Source: a virus
Virus record (IMG/VR): IMGVR_UViG_3300023184_007219
Coordinates: 1-20,999 of that record
Direction: 5' to 3' (one strand)
Length of the DNA stretch: 20,999 nucleotides
Shown: one piece after another, positions 7,838-15,526 of the stretch
Layout: each line of letters opens with the position of its first letter
Numbering within the stretch: position 1 is the first letter of the stretch
Notes under the pieces: model-generated
Told to the model about the DNA's origin: nothing
What the model saw: the letters and a program-made list of their open reading frames with translations, nothing else
Database searches by the model: none
Translations under genes and position numbers: made by a program

Positions 7838-8816
7838 ACCATTACTTGTATTATACCATGTTCCGTATCAGACTTGGTCGTTTTTTCATGATGATTGGTT
7901 TAAATCTATTGTTGATGATTATTTTAACATAGAACATTACGACGAAACTAAAACTTATTCTGATGATACTACATTTCTAACTGGATGTAATGTGTATATT
8001 GTTCCTGAACATAGAAATAAATTTATCGATAGAAAATTAATCGTTGATGCCACCTGGGAAAGTTTTGTAGGTAAGTGGGGAAAGATATATCCGTCAAGGT
8101 CGGATAGACACCATTTTATATACGGCAATCACTCAACTGAGGCGGTAGACAATGTGATTTTTGTTCCTAACTTCTTTTGGTATCAATTTAGTCTTTGGTG
8201 GCAAACTAGAGAAATGTATCCTTATATGCCCAATAGAACATATAATAAAAAGTTTTTAATGCCGATAGGACATCGTAGAGGTTGGAGAGACGAAGTATTA
8301 AATGCAGTAGACCCATGGCTATCCGAGTCTTTGTGGAGTTGTATATCAAACGGACAGCATCTACCTGAACCTGTTGTTCATTCAGGAAAACGTATGGATT
8401 GGACATATTCAAATCCTGATTGGTATGATCAAACTTGTTACAGCATAGTACTCGAAACTGCAAAAAAATGGGAGTGGATGTCTTTATTCCTAACTGAAAA
8501 AACTTATAAACCATTGGCATTTAAACATCCATTTATGCTTATGAGTGGAGTGGGCGCACTTGCATATTTAAAATCCCAAGGGTTTGAAACCTTTGATAAT
8601 ATATTTGATGAAAGCTATGATACTACCGATGTATTTCAGGACAAACTAAATATCATACTTAATAATGTTATAAACTTTAAAGGCGCACCATTTGATCAAG
8701 AAACTATTAGGCGAACCGAACATAATTATAACTTATTCTATAACACAGATAGAATACTGTCAGGATTGAAAGAAGAACTAATAAATCCTATCTTAGAATT
8801 TATAGAGAGAAAATAA
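7821..8816 (+). CDS. Glycosyltransferase, GT10/fucosyltransferase-like C-terminal half
   Basis: 331 residues; AAAGG at 7807-7811 with a 9-base spacer supports the ATG. FLTEKTYKPLAFKHPFMLM (223-241), followed by YLKSQGFETFDNIFDESYD (249-267), is the nucleotide-sugar binding region of an exostosin/alpha-1,3-fucosyltransferase-like GT-B fold: the pattern 'TEKT-x-K-P-x-A-x-x-x-P-F' with a later 'LG(F)xTFxxxxDESYD' recurs in phage and bacterial surface-glycan enzymes. The N-terminal half has alternating strands (PLLVLYHVPY, VYIVPEH, KLIVDATWE, VIFVPNFFW) consistent with the acceptor domain. A deoxy-hexose donor would fit the RmlD/GalE-like enzyme at 9420, but that is inference. There are no membrane segments. 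Confidence 0.75.
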   Translation: MNTKSKPLLVLYHVPYQTWSFFHDDWFKSIVDDYFNIEHYDETKTYSDDTTFLTGCNVYIVPEHRNKFIDRKLIVDATWESFVGKWGKIYPSRSDRHHFIYGNHSTEAVDNVIFVPNFFWYQFSLWWQTREMYPYMPNRTYNKKFLMPIGHRRGWRDEVLNAVDPWLSESLWSCISNGQHLPEPVVHSGKRMDWTYSNPDWYDQTCYSIVLETAKKWEWMSLFLTEKTYKPLAFKHPFMLMSGVGALAYLKSQGFETFDNIFDESYDTTDVFQDKLNIILNNVINFKGAPFDQETIRRTEHNYNLFYNTDRILSGLKEELINPILEFIERK

Positions 8817-8820
8817 ACAC

Positions 8821-9423
8821 ATGCCATCAGAATATTATTCACAAAGTGTAGAGTTGGGTCGAGAGTTTCAACGAAATAATCCTAAAAACTGGGCCGGCAA
8901 AGATAGCAAAAATTATCACAATCAAATACGTGCTCTTATGGATCGATACAATGCTAAGTCAGTCTTGGACTATGGCTGTGGTAAAGGAAATCAATACACT
9001 AATATGGAATGTTATACTGCTGCCGGTGCTCTACCAGGAGTACATACTGAACCTATGACATTCCAAACTCGAATAAATGCAGAATCGGTTTATAAATTTG
9101 ATCCGTGCGTGGAGGAATTTAACATAGAACCTGTTGGGCAAAAATTCGATGCTGTTATTTGTACACAAGTGCTAGGCAGTATTCCTGATGTTGACATCTC
9201 CTGGATCAAAGATAAGTTTATGAACTACGCAACTAAATTTGTTTTTATCGGGATGCATAGTGCTATACCCAAGAGTAAGAAACGCATATATGATACAACC
9301 CATGTTGATATGTATAGAACTGTAGATTGGTATATGGAGCAATTTAGTAATTGGTCAGGTCCTGATCTATATTGGTGGTTTAGATATACAGAACACAAAT
9401 GCAATGATTGGTATAAACTATGA
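8821..9423 (+). CDS. Class I SAM-dependent methyltransferase
   Basis: 200 residues beginning MPSEYYSQSVELG, 4 bases after the previous stop. The N-terminal KNWAGKDSKNYHNQI precedes SVLDYGCGKGNQY (47-59), the SAM-binding motif I in the 'DYGCGKG' form often seen in phage-encoded methyltransferases. KFDAVICTQVLGSIPDVDISWI is the motif IV-like region, in which the usual 'EH' is replaced by 'GS'. The tail is very aromatic (WYMEQFSNWSGPDLYWWFRY) and probably contributes to substrate binding. It is the fifth and last methyltransferase of the plus-strand run. The start codon of the next gene overlaps its stop (ATGA). Confidence 0.82.
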   Translation: MPSEYYSQSVELGREFQRNNPKNWAGKDSKNYHNQIRALMDRYNAKSVLDYGCGKGNQYTNMECYTAAGALPGVHTEPMTFQTRINAESVYKFDPCVEEFNIEPVGQKFDAVICTQVLGSIPDVDISWIKDKFMNYATKFVFIGMHSAIPKSKKRIYDTTHVDMYRTVDWYMEQFSNWSGPDLYWWFRYTEHKCNDWYKL

Positions 9424-10211
9424 TTACGTTAATTGGGCACGGCTATGTTGGTAAGCACATCAAAAAAGAATTAGAATATCAAAAGATCGATCACCAATGG
9501 ATTTCGCATTATGAGCGAATACCAGCAGCCACCACTGTTATTATTAATGCTGCTGGATATACAGGAAGTCCTAATGTTGATGCTTGTGAGATCTATAAAC
9601 AAGAAACAATAAACGGTAATGTTATATTTCCAATACAATTAGAAGAGACTAATAAAAATATTCCTATTGTGCATATTACCAGTGGCTGTGTCTATACCGG
9701 ATATAAAGATAACGGATGGACTGAAGATGACACACCGAATTTTACTTTTAATAATGGTTCTTTTTACAGTGGATCTAAAGCACTGTTACAAACACTGATG
9801 ACCCCGTATTATGATAAATCTTATCTACTAAGGATTAGGATGCCATTTGGTGATGATCATGATCCTAAAAATATTTTCACAAAACTTTCTAATTACCAAA
9901 AACTTATTGATTATGAAAATTCATTTAGTTATGTAGTTGATGTGGCCAGGGTGGCTATTTACTTTGCTCTTAATAGGCCGGCGGGTGGGATTTATAATGT
10001 GTGTAATCCCGGATCAGCAACCACTAAACAAGTGGCAGATAAACTACAATTACAAAAAGAATGGTTTACTAAAGAAGAATTCAATGCGGCCACTGTAGCA
10101 CCAAGATCTAACTGTGTGTTAAATATCGATAAATTATCTGCGATATATCCGTTGCAGAATGTGACCGCTGCGTTAGATACTGCTATAGAAAAATTACAGC
10201 AAGTAAGGTAA
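9420..10211 (+). CDS. NAD(P)-dependent sugar epimerase/dehydratase or reductase (extended SDR)
   Basis: 263 residues. LIGHGYVGKHI (4-14) is the N-terminal G-x-G-x-x-G nucleotide site; IINAAGYTG (41-49) holds the conserved N-A-A-G; HITSGCVYTG (86-95) supplies the catalytic Ser88; and YSGSK (116-120) is the Y-x-x-x-K pair. MPFGDDHDPKNIFTKL and YNVCNPGSATT are typical late elements of RmlD/GalE-like proteins. The length is nearer to RmlD-type dTDP-4-dehydrorhamnose reductases and the bifunctional epimerase/reductases than to GalE (about 330 residues). The likely role is to make a deoxy- or epimerised nucleotide-sugar for the glycosyltransferases of the cluster. It is the last plus-strand gene, and its end overlaps the end of the convergent gene by 18 bases. 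Confidence 0.85.
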   Translation: MITLIGHGYVGKHIKKELEYQKIDHQWISHYERIPAATTVIINAAGYTGSPNVDACEIYKQETINGNVIFPIQLEETNKNIPIVHITSGCVYTGYKDNGWTEDDTPNFTFNNGSFYSGSKALLQTLMTPYYDKSYLLRIRMPFGDDHDPKNIFTKLSNYQKLIDYENSFSYVVDVARVAIYFALNRPAGGIYNVCNPGSATTKQVADKLQLQKEWFTKEEFNAATVAPRSNCVLNIDKLSAIYPLQNVTAALDTAIEKLQQVR

Positions 10212-11099
10212 GAATTTTTTATAGATAAGGCCTTGCTGACTTTCTTCATCGGTCCAATGGCAAGCAGCAAGATCATGTAACCACTGTGTTCTATCCGGAT
10301 ATACAGGATTAAGTAGCGTGCTGATGTCTGTTTGCGCTACTGTACGGCATACACTACTTGGATCATCGATCCACAGTGGAACTCCGTACAATAATGCTGC
10401 CACACCACTGCTGCTATTAAACACAAAAGCACACTGAGCATGTTTTAGATCTGCTTGCAATGATCGAGTTGCACTATCGCTTATAGTAATTCCTGGCGCG
10501 GCAAGATGTGTAATATCGCTAATTTTTCCTGGGTGAGGACGCAATACAATAGGCTGATTGGTATATTGACGTATCGCTTTGATTTTTTCTTGTGTCCAGG
10601 ATACTGGATCTTGTCCTTTCATACCAAACCCACCATTGCGTTGTAACAGCAATAGGATATAATCGCCGGCAGTTTTCCACTCTCGTACTGTTGCTCCGAT
10701 GGTATGTGATAGTTGATTCCACTTGGTACCATCAGCATTTTTGTTTGCATATTCTCCAGTATCGTAATATGGACTGTTGATGCTATAACGTAGATATTGA
10801 CTGGTTTGGTCTAGGAATTTAAAACAGCTTCCATCAATGCACATGGTATAGTTATGTTGTTGCTGTTGTTTAGCAACTATCTCTGCACGTAGTTTAATGT
10901 TTGGAGAAGTTTGTTCAGGGCTTGGCCAGCCCAATATTACTGCCAGTTTAGATGGTGTATATACATACTTTGTTTCTATATGCACCGTTGCACCTGCCTG
11001 TTTGGCACCATTGGCAAATGCCAACAGCACTTCTAATTTTCTACTAGGAGTTTGTTTTAATATAGAACTTAGATATACTATAACATCAGGCATTTTCAT
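10194..11099 (-). CDS. Capsule polysaccharide (KpsC-like) transferase domain protein
   Basis: 301 residues from MKMPDVIVYL; an ATG two codons later is also possible. IVLRPHPG near residues 184-191, followed by DLKHAQCAFVFNSSSGVAALLYGVPLW, is the KpsC/KpsS-like pattern (R-P-H-P then S-S-x-x-x-x-A-L-x-x-G-x-P) of beta-Kdo transferases and related capsule proteins. GDYILLLLQRNGGFGM precedes it as the first strand of that half. The C-terminal part matches the end of the next gene's product, including a late W-x-x-x-L-A-x-C-x-(W/F)-T-(D/E) motif, so the two are paralogues. The start overlaps the end of the upstream gene by 14 bases, indicating coupling. The donor sugar is unknown, and Kdo is not proven. 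Confidence 0.72.
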   Translation of the reverse strand: MKMPDVIVYLSSILKQTPSRKLEVLLAFANGAKQAGATVHIETKYVYTPSKLAVILGWPSPEQTSPNIKLRAEIVAKQQQQHNYTMCIDGSCFKFLDQTSQYLRYSINSPYYDTGEYANKNADGTKWNQLSHTIGATVREWKTAGDYILLLLQRNGGFGMKGQDPVSWTQEKIKAIRQYTNQPIVLRPHPGKISDITHLAAPGITISDSATRSLQADLKHAQCAFVFNSSSGVAALLYGVPLWIDDPSSVCRTVAQTDISTLLNPVYPDRTQWLHDLAACHWTDEESQQGLIYKKFLPYLL

Positions 11100-12729
11100 T
11101 TAGTATCTGCCAAGCAAATCCGTTTTTCATATCAACTTCAGTGAATTGACAATAAGCCAAATGTGCTGCCCATTCTTCAACTTGGTCTAAGGTAGGAATA
11201 AATGGATTTTCGATATCTTTGCAATCGTTACTGCATACCGAATGAGCTGCACTTGGTCCCAGCACAATTGCAGGTTTTCCCAACAGCACCGCTTCTACTG
11301 CTGCAATGCTCGAAAAGGTAACTAGACAATGTATGTCACGTTCAAGGGCCATTTCCATTGTGTCTGTTGTAACTCTTGCAGTGCGTCCGACCTTCTCTCG
11401 AATGATAATATTCCTGTCTGTGTACAATTGTAATCTATCCTTTGTTTCATGCACCCAGGTATCGAGATCCAGATCATAAACAGCTAATAATTTCTGACTA
11501 GGGGGTGTTAACAAAATGTTTGCTCCCCCTTTAAATTTCCTTGCACGATACTTGGTTGCTGCCAGGCGGTCGCGTGGACGTGATATTACCGGCCCCAAAT
11601 TCTGCATATCATTTTTAGTTATCCTGTGATAGATTTTTTTACTAACGTTACCAAAATATCCAGTGTCGATATAATAGAAATCTCGGTTGGCCTGTCTACA
11701 CGCTTCCATATGTTTTCTTTTTGTCACGCCGCGAAGTACCAGTGGCACCGTGGAATCTTTAACTTGATCCCATACTGTAATCTGTCCACCCGATCCCTGG
11801 ATGAAACTTGCCAGGTAAGGATCATACTCTGCTCCTTTGCTTTGTTGTTTGTTATTGGTGTCTGACATGGTATCTGCCTCTACCGCAAATGCGGCTTGAT
11901 TGTTCATGGTCACAAGTGTCTGATTAATTCTACCTATCGTATCTGCATAATACTGTTCCTGCGGATCGATTCGATATTTTAATATATCATCAAACAATGC
12001 TGTTATTTCGGGAGTAACTGTCTCAAATCTTGAAGGTAATGGTTTAGGTATTAAACTGGTTTTCCATTCATGATAAGCATTGGCCCATTGAGCACCGTAT
12101 TCGGTTTTTTCATAATTAGGAAACCAAGGACCACCTTCGGTATAATGCAATGCTTTGGGTGTGCCGTCGGCTGGTTCGTGATACCAGTTTATCAACCAAT
12201 TCCATGTTTTATCTAAACTATCGATGTTCTCGGTCCATTCTAATCTATGTAGATATGCTCCTGATTCGGAGTTGACTACTTCTGCTGTCAGTTGTTGAGT
12301 ATCAGGATGACTGCAATTAAACAGCATCAGGCTACTCCAATTTTTTCTTGGATATTGATGTTGGACTTTGCCATCCATTTTGATCGTGTTGGTTGGGACA
12401 TAATCGTGTTGTACAACACTAACTGCTATTTCATCTTTAATTTGTTGGAATAGTTCTCTTATGTCGTGCGTGAACAGGAAATCACAATCGACAAATATTG
12501 CCCATCCTTTGTAATCACATAAGTGTGGCACAAGGAATCGAGTGAATGTAAATTCTGTGGCGGCCTCTTCATCTATTTCTCTGGTATAGATACCTTTATC
12601 ACGCAAGTCTTGTTGCTTGAGCATGTGTATTTCAACTGTTATAGTGGCATGTTTGAGTATGCTATGTTTGCATACCTCTGCCACTTCGGCTTCACGGGGA
12701 TCCCATCCGATAAAAATCTTAAATGTCAT
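11086..12729 (-). CDS. Two-domain glycosyltransferase: GT8-like plus KpsC-like
   Basis: 547 residues. Residues 1-230 form a GT8-like domain: KIFIGWDPREAEVAEVCKHS at the N-terminus, AIFVDCDFLF with the D-x-D at 81-83, KNWSSLMLFNC (129-139), and HYTEGGPWF (195-203), the conserved 'H-x-T-x-G-G-P-W'. A polar linker follows, and residues 305-540 resemble the KpsC-like protein encoded downstream: FYYIDTGYFG, then DIHCLVTFSSIAAVEAVLLGKPAIVLGPSAAHSVC (465-499) and EEWAAHLAYCQFTE near the end. An internal Met at 288 (base 11868), starting the linker, suggests that two genes fused here. The start overlaps the cupin gene's stop (ATGA). The fold of each half is clear; the sugars are not. Two transfers by one chain are inferred. 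Confidence 0.8.
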   Translation of the reverse strand: MTFKIFIGWDPREAEVAEVCKHSILKHATITVEIHMLKQQDLRDKGIYTREIDEEAATEFTFTRFLVPHLCDYKGWAIFVDCDFLFTHDIRELFQQIKDEIAVSVVQHDYVPTNTIKMDGKVQHQYPRKNWSSLMLFNCSHPDTQQLTAEVVNSESGAYLHRLEWTENIDSLDKTWNWLINWYHEPADGTPKALHYTEGGPWFPNYEKTEYGAQWANAYHEWKTSLIPKPLPSRFETVTPEITALFDDILKYRIDPQEQYYADTIGRINQTLVTMNNQAAFAVEADTMSDTNNKQQSKGAEYDPYLASFIQGSGGQITVWDQVKDSTVPLVLRGVTKRKHMEACRQANRDFYYIDTGYFGNVSKKIYHRITKNDMQNLGPVISRPRDRLAATKYRARKFKGGANILLTPPSQKLLAVYDLDLDTWVHETKDRLQLYTDRNIIIREKVGRTARVTTDTMEMALERDIHCLVTFSSIAAVEAVLLGKPAIVLGPSAAHSVCSNDCKDIENPFIPTLDQVEEWAAHLAYCQFTEVDMKNGFAWQILNENA

Positions 12730-13082
12730 TGTTTTTGCTCACGATATCCCACAGTTTCTCGTTCGATATCATTGTGATCAAACTCTGCCCAATATAGCTC
12801 AAATGCAACGCAATCTTCAAGAGCTTCAAATTGATGGTATTCGCCAGGAGCAACTTTTGTATATTGTCCTGCTGTTAGTATAGTTTCATCGATTAAATCG
12901 TAGTTACCTTTCCACACACGGATAATCATTCGGCCAGATTCAACAAAGAATCCATTCCATTTAAACTTGTGCTTATGCTTTGAGCAAGTACCACCTGCTG
13001 CTGCTTCAATGCGATGAAATTCCAATACACCATTGGCTTCAAGCAGTTCGGTTTGTCCCCATACTTTTCCAAATTTACTCAT
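12726..13082 (-). CDS. Stand-alone cupin, mannose-6-phosphate isomerase-like
   Basis: 118 residues from MSKFGKVWGQTELL. An upstream in-frame ATG at 13112 would add an unlikely basic stretch inside the previous gene, while 13082 overlaps its stop (TAATG). The two cupin motifs are visible: CSKHKHKFKWNGFFVESG (33-50, with His36, His38 and Glu48) and AGQYTKVAPGEYHQFEA (71-87, with His83), together giving a 3-His/1-Glu metal site. The end, HNDIERETVGYR, mirrors the 'E-D-D-I-x-R...Y-G-R' tail of type II phosphomannose isomerases. It is therefore a relative of the cupin half of the preceding protein. It might isomerise or bind a sugar-phosphate; enzyme activity is inferred. Confidence 0.78.
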   Translation of the reverse strand: MSKFGKVWGQTELLEANGVLEFHRIEAAAGGTCSKHKHKFKWNGFFVESGRMIIRVWKGNYDLIDETILTAGQYTKVAPGEYHQFEALEDCVAFELYWAEFDHNDIERETVGYREQKQ

Positions 13083-13846
13083 TATTTTCTTTCTATATCG
13101 TCTTCGGCACAATTGTCGCCGTATTGTATTTCAATTAATTTCAATGGCAACAAGGTTTCGTTGGCCAATTGATGCCAATCATTGTTGGCTATCCATAAGT
13201 TTTGATGCTCGGTAAATTTGCCAGTTAGCTCGGTATCAGTTTTCCTATTGATGCCGTATACTGTGGCTTCGCCTTCTGTGACAAACCAAAATTCAGCACG
13301 ATTAATATGTCGTTGCATGCTTAGTCGCTGTCCAGGCTCTACCGTAAGTTCTTTAAGTTTGACTCTGGGTGCAGCTTCATGCAGCACACGGTAATAACCC
13401 CACGGACGTAGTGTTTTTGGGGCGCGCCATTCCTGCAGGATCCAGCTACTGGAATTCATTTTGTTGTCACCACCTACGCCGAACGCAAATTCTAGATTAT
13501 GATCAACAATGCTCATTTCGGGGATATTTTCTCTTGTTCTATCACCACCATTTGCAAAGATAATGTTGTCAGTTGGATAGCTTTGCCTAGTCATCCTAAT
13601 AGCATCACATGCTGAATTATCTGAATCGTCGAAGCCGATAACAAAATCTACGCCTTGGATACTTTTTATAATAGCAAGGCGTTCGTGTAAGGGCATGAAT
13701 GCTCGTCCTTTTTTTCGAACCAGCCATTCATCGCTGTTTACAGCCACTACAAGTATATCACCAAGCTGTTTTGCGGCTTGTATGTAGGCAATATGCCCAC
13801 TGTGAATGGGATCATACCCACCCGAAATTAGAATAATTTTCTTCAT
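13082..13846 (-). CDS. HIGH-type nucleotidyltransferase fused to type II phosphomannose-isomerase cupin
   Basis: 254 residues, two domains. Residues 1-136 are a nucleotidyltransferase of the RfaE/TagD type: GGYDPIHSGH (9-18) is the H-x-G-H site, and NKMNSSSWI (128-136) corresponds to the second 'K-x-S-S-T' motif. Residues 145-252 are the cupin half of a type II mannose-6-phosphate isomerase: RPWGYYRVL, PGQRLSMQRHINRAEFWFVTEG (171-192), NNDWHQLAN and LIEIQYGDNCAEDDIER. In bacteria that cupin usually sits behind a GDP-mannose pyrophosphorylase domain (ManC), so this partner is unusual. The likely role is to make and activate a sugar-phosphate, perhaps a heptose or mannose derivative (inference). 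No ribosome site precedes the ATG; a palindrome abuts it at 13848-13876. Confidence 0.85.
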   Translation of the reverse strand: MKKIILISGGYDPIHSGHIAYIQAAKQLGDILVVAVNSDEWLVRKKGRAFMPLHERLAIIKSIQGVDFVIGFDDSDNSACDAIRMTRQSYPTDNIIFANGGDRTRENIPEMSIVDHNLEFAFGVGGDNKMNSSSWILQEWRAPKTLRPWGYYRVLHEAAPRVKLKELTVEPGQRLSMQRHINRAEFWFVTEGEATVYGINRKTDTELTGKFTEHQNLWIANNDWHQLANETLLPLKLIEIQYGDNCAEDDIERK

Positions 13847-13847
13847 G

Positions 13848-13876
13848 ATTTGTAGTGATATTTATTACCTACAAAT
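13848..13876 (-). promoter_or_regulatory. Palindrome with late-promoter-like core before the sugar genes
   Basis: ATTTGTAG and CTACAAAT form a perfect 8-bp inverted repeat around a 13-base loop, one base upstream of the ATG at 13846. Read on the minus strand, the loop contains AATAAATA (13866-13859), one base off the T4 late consensus TATAAATA. The next gene has no Shine-Dalgarno sequence, so the fold could control its translation, or the site could be a promoter or operator. With TATAAATA-type spacing the RNA would start only a few bases before the ATG. Which role applies cannot be decided from sequence. Confidence 0.35.
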
Positions 13877-13888
13877 TTACATGATTTA

Positions 13889-14341
13889 TTATACGGTGTA
13901 GTCTTCCATTCCTGCAGATTTAAGTCTAACTAGATGCCCTAGCATGAAATTCTTTGATTCAAGGGCCTTGAGAATTCCTAAGAATTGATTACGTAATAGT
14001 GCAACAGAATTGATAATAGTTTCAAAATCAATCACTTCATCCTCACCATCTACATATTTTTCAGCATCGCGGCTGGTAAGTGCTCGAGCATATCCTTCAA
14101 GATATTTTTGGAAGTGTTTGCGACGTATTTTACGTAATTGTATGTTTAAATGATTGAGTACTGCTTCTACTTCTTGCAACTGATTAAATCGTTGTTCTGT
14201 AATGCCGGGCAAGGCGGTGATGTTTTTTTCTATTACACCACCCACCCTGCAATCTCGTTTAGCATCTGCCAGTTCAATTTCGTAATAGGATATGAAGTCT
14301 GGGATTTGACTTAGATCAGCAACAACACGGCTATACCACAT
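13889..14341 (-). CDS. uvsY: UvsY-like recombination mediator
   Basis: 150 residues, close to the 137 of T4 UvsY. The protein is mostly helical and charged. The middle third, LTSRDAEKYVDGEDEVID (88-105), followed by LLRNQFLGILKALESKNFMLGHLVRLKSAG (115-144), parallels the T4 C-terminal half, where the pattern 'W-G-I-L...A-L-x-x-I-x-S-R-G-F-x-x-x-H-x-x-x-x-R' is recognisable. In T4, UvsY loads UvsX onto gp32-coated single-stranded DNA, and both partners are encoded just upstream here, which supports the call. The ATG directly follows the previous stop (TAA ATG), with GGA 7 bases before it. The identification rests on remembered similarity and context; a short-protein homology search would settle it. 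Confidence 0.74.
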   Translation of the reverse strand: MWYSRVVADLSQIPDFISYYEIELADAKRDCRVGGVIEKNITALPGITEQRFNQLQEVEAVLNHLNIQLRKIRRKHFQKYLEGYARALTSRDAEKYVDGEDEVIDFETIINSVALLRNQFLGILKALESKNFMLGHLVRLKSAGMEDYTV

Positions 14342-15526
14342 TTATAATTCCAGCCAGGTTAAAAAAGTTGTTGGGAATATCTTAAGATCTAGGTCTGGTC
14401 GTCGAGAAACAAATTCAGTTAAAAATTCTTTAAGATTCTTTTTCTCCATCTCCGTCGGTGTAGCCTGCATCATTTGTAGTACACTCATTGCAAGATCGGG
14501 TGATAATTCTGTCAAACTTTGTTGTATCATTTGTTTGCTATCTATATCCAATATATGTGGTGCTAACATTGTAGGTTGATTTGCAACATCAAACGTGAAT
14601 GTATATTTCTCAAAAATTTTATAAAATTCCACAAACTTAAATAACGTTAAATTAGATAGAGTTGAGTGAAATATAAAATTTATATTTTGAGTTTTTAGAA
14701 GTTCTATTTTTTCTAAAAACTCATTCCATTTATTTCCATATCGATTAAATTCGAAAAATTTATCAGTTGATTCGGCACTAATCTTTAATTGAAAATTAAC
14801 ATATTTTTTATTAATTGTTTCTAATTTTCCTAATAATAATTTAAATCTAGACATACTCATACCAAGTCCAGTAAACAACTTAAACTCTACCAATGGATCC
14901 AACGGCAGATCTATTAGAATATCAATCAATTGATTATCAAGCAATGGTTCTCCACCGGTTACATATAATGTCTTTAACCCTGGGGACATAAGCCTAATTT
15001 CATTCAATAATAATTGATAATGCTTAGAACGTTTGATTGTTGACTGACTTAATTTGTTTAATACATAATCTTTAGTCTCTGCTTGATATCTACTATCAGC
15101 CTGGGTGATTTTATAATTACCATTGTTAATAATATCCTGCCGCCAGGCGCTACTATATTCTTTACAACAATATGAACAGGTTAAGTTACAATTGCCATTA
15201 ATTGTTAAATCAAGAATTTCTGGCTGTGTATATATTTCTGTATGGGTTTTTACATTACCGTTACGCAATAATCGTGGGCTAAGTGTTCCTCTATCTTCGG
15301 CCGGCCAACAATTCTGTTCACAACTACTATTACGTCGATTCTGCAACATCATACGTCTTTCGTTGATGTTAATTTCATTATTAAATAATTGACCTGGATT
15401 TTTTTCTAACCACTGTAAATCGATATTATGTGATTTTGCTGCATCACAAGTATACATTGTATTAGATTCCAGATCGATCTTTATAAAACGAAATTTTTGT
15501 GAACAGTAATATTCACGATTATCCAT
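14342..15526 (-). CDS. Radical SAM protein with N-terminal twitch-type cysteine cluster
   Basis: 394 residues. CNLTCSYC (Cys113, Cys117, Cys120) is the C-x3-C-x2-C motif that binds the [4Fe-4S] cluster and S-adenosylmethionine, with one more Cys at 121; LYVTGGEPLL (187-196) is the GGE motif. Before it lies a second cysteine set, Cys27, Cys69 and Cys73, in the frame 'SSC-x3-C-WPAEDRGTLSPR' that marks a twitch/SPASM-like domain placed N-terminally, a form I associate with phage-encoded radical SAM proteins. Radical SAM enzymes with auxiliary clusters often modify peptides or sugars. The gene starts in the previous stop (TAATG) and is very AT-rich compared with uvsX. What it modifies is unknown, and its place between uvsX and uvsY is unexpected. 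Confidence 0.88.
   Translation of the reverse strand: MDNREYYCSQKFRFIKIDLESNTMYTCDAAKSHNIDLQWLEKNPGQLFNNEININERRMMLQNRRNSSCEQNCWPAEDRGTLSPRLLRNGNVKTHTEIYTQPEILDLTINGNCNLTCSYCCKEYSSAWRQDIINNGNYKITQADSRYQAETKDYVLNKLSQSTIKRSKHYQLLLNEIRLMSPGLKTLYVTGGEPLLDNQLIDILIDLPLDPLVEFKLFTGLGMSMSRFKLLLGKLETINKKYVNFQLKISAESTDKFFEFNRYGNKWNEFLEKIELLKTQNINFIFHSTLSNLTLFKFVEFYKIFEKYTFTFDVANQPTMLAPHILDIDSKQMIQQSLTELSPDLAMSVLQMMQATPTEMEKKNLKEFLTEFVSRRPDLDLKIFPTTFLTWLEL

Noticed and set aside
10197-10238. CAGCAAG ... CTTGCTG inverted repeat at the convergent operon ends, as a bidirectional terminator
   Set aside because: The stem is only 7 bp with a 28-base loop and no T-run follows it on either side.
13889-14341. 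Treating the 150-residue gene as an unrelated hypothetical
   Set aside because: The C-terminal pattern and the place in an operon with gene 32 and uvsX make a UvsY-type mediator more likely, though confidence is not full.
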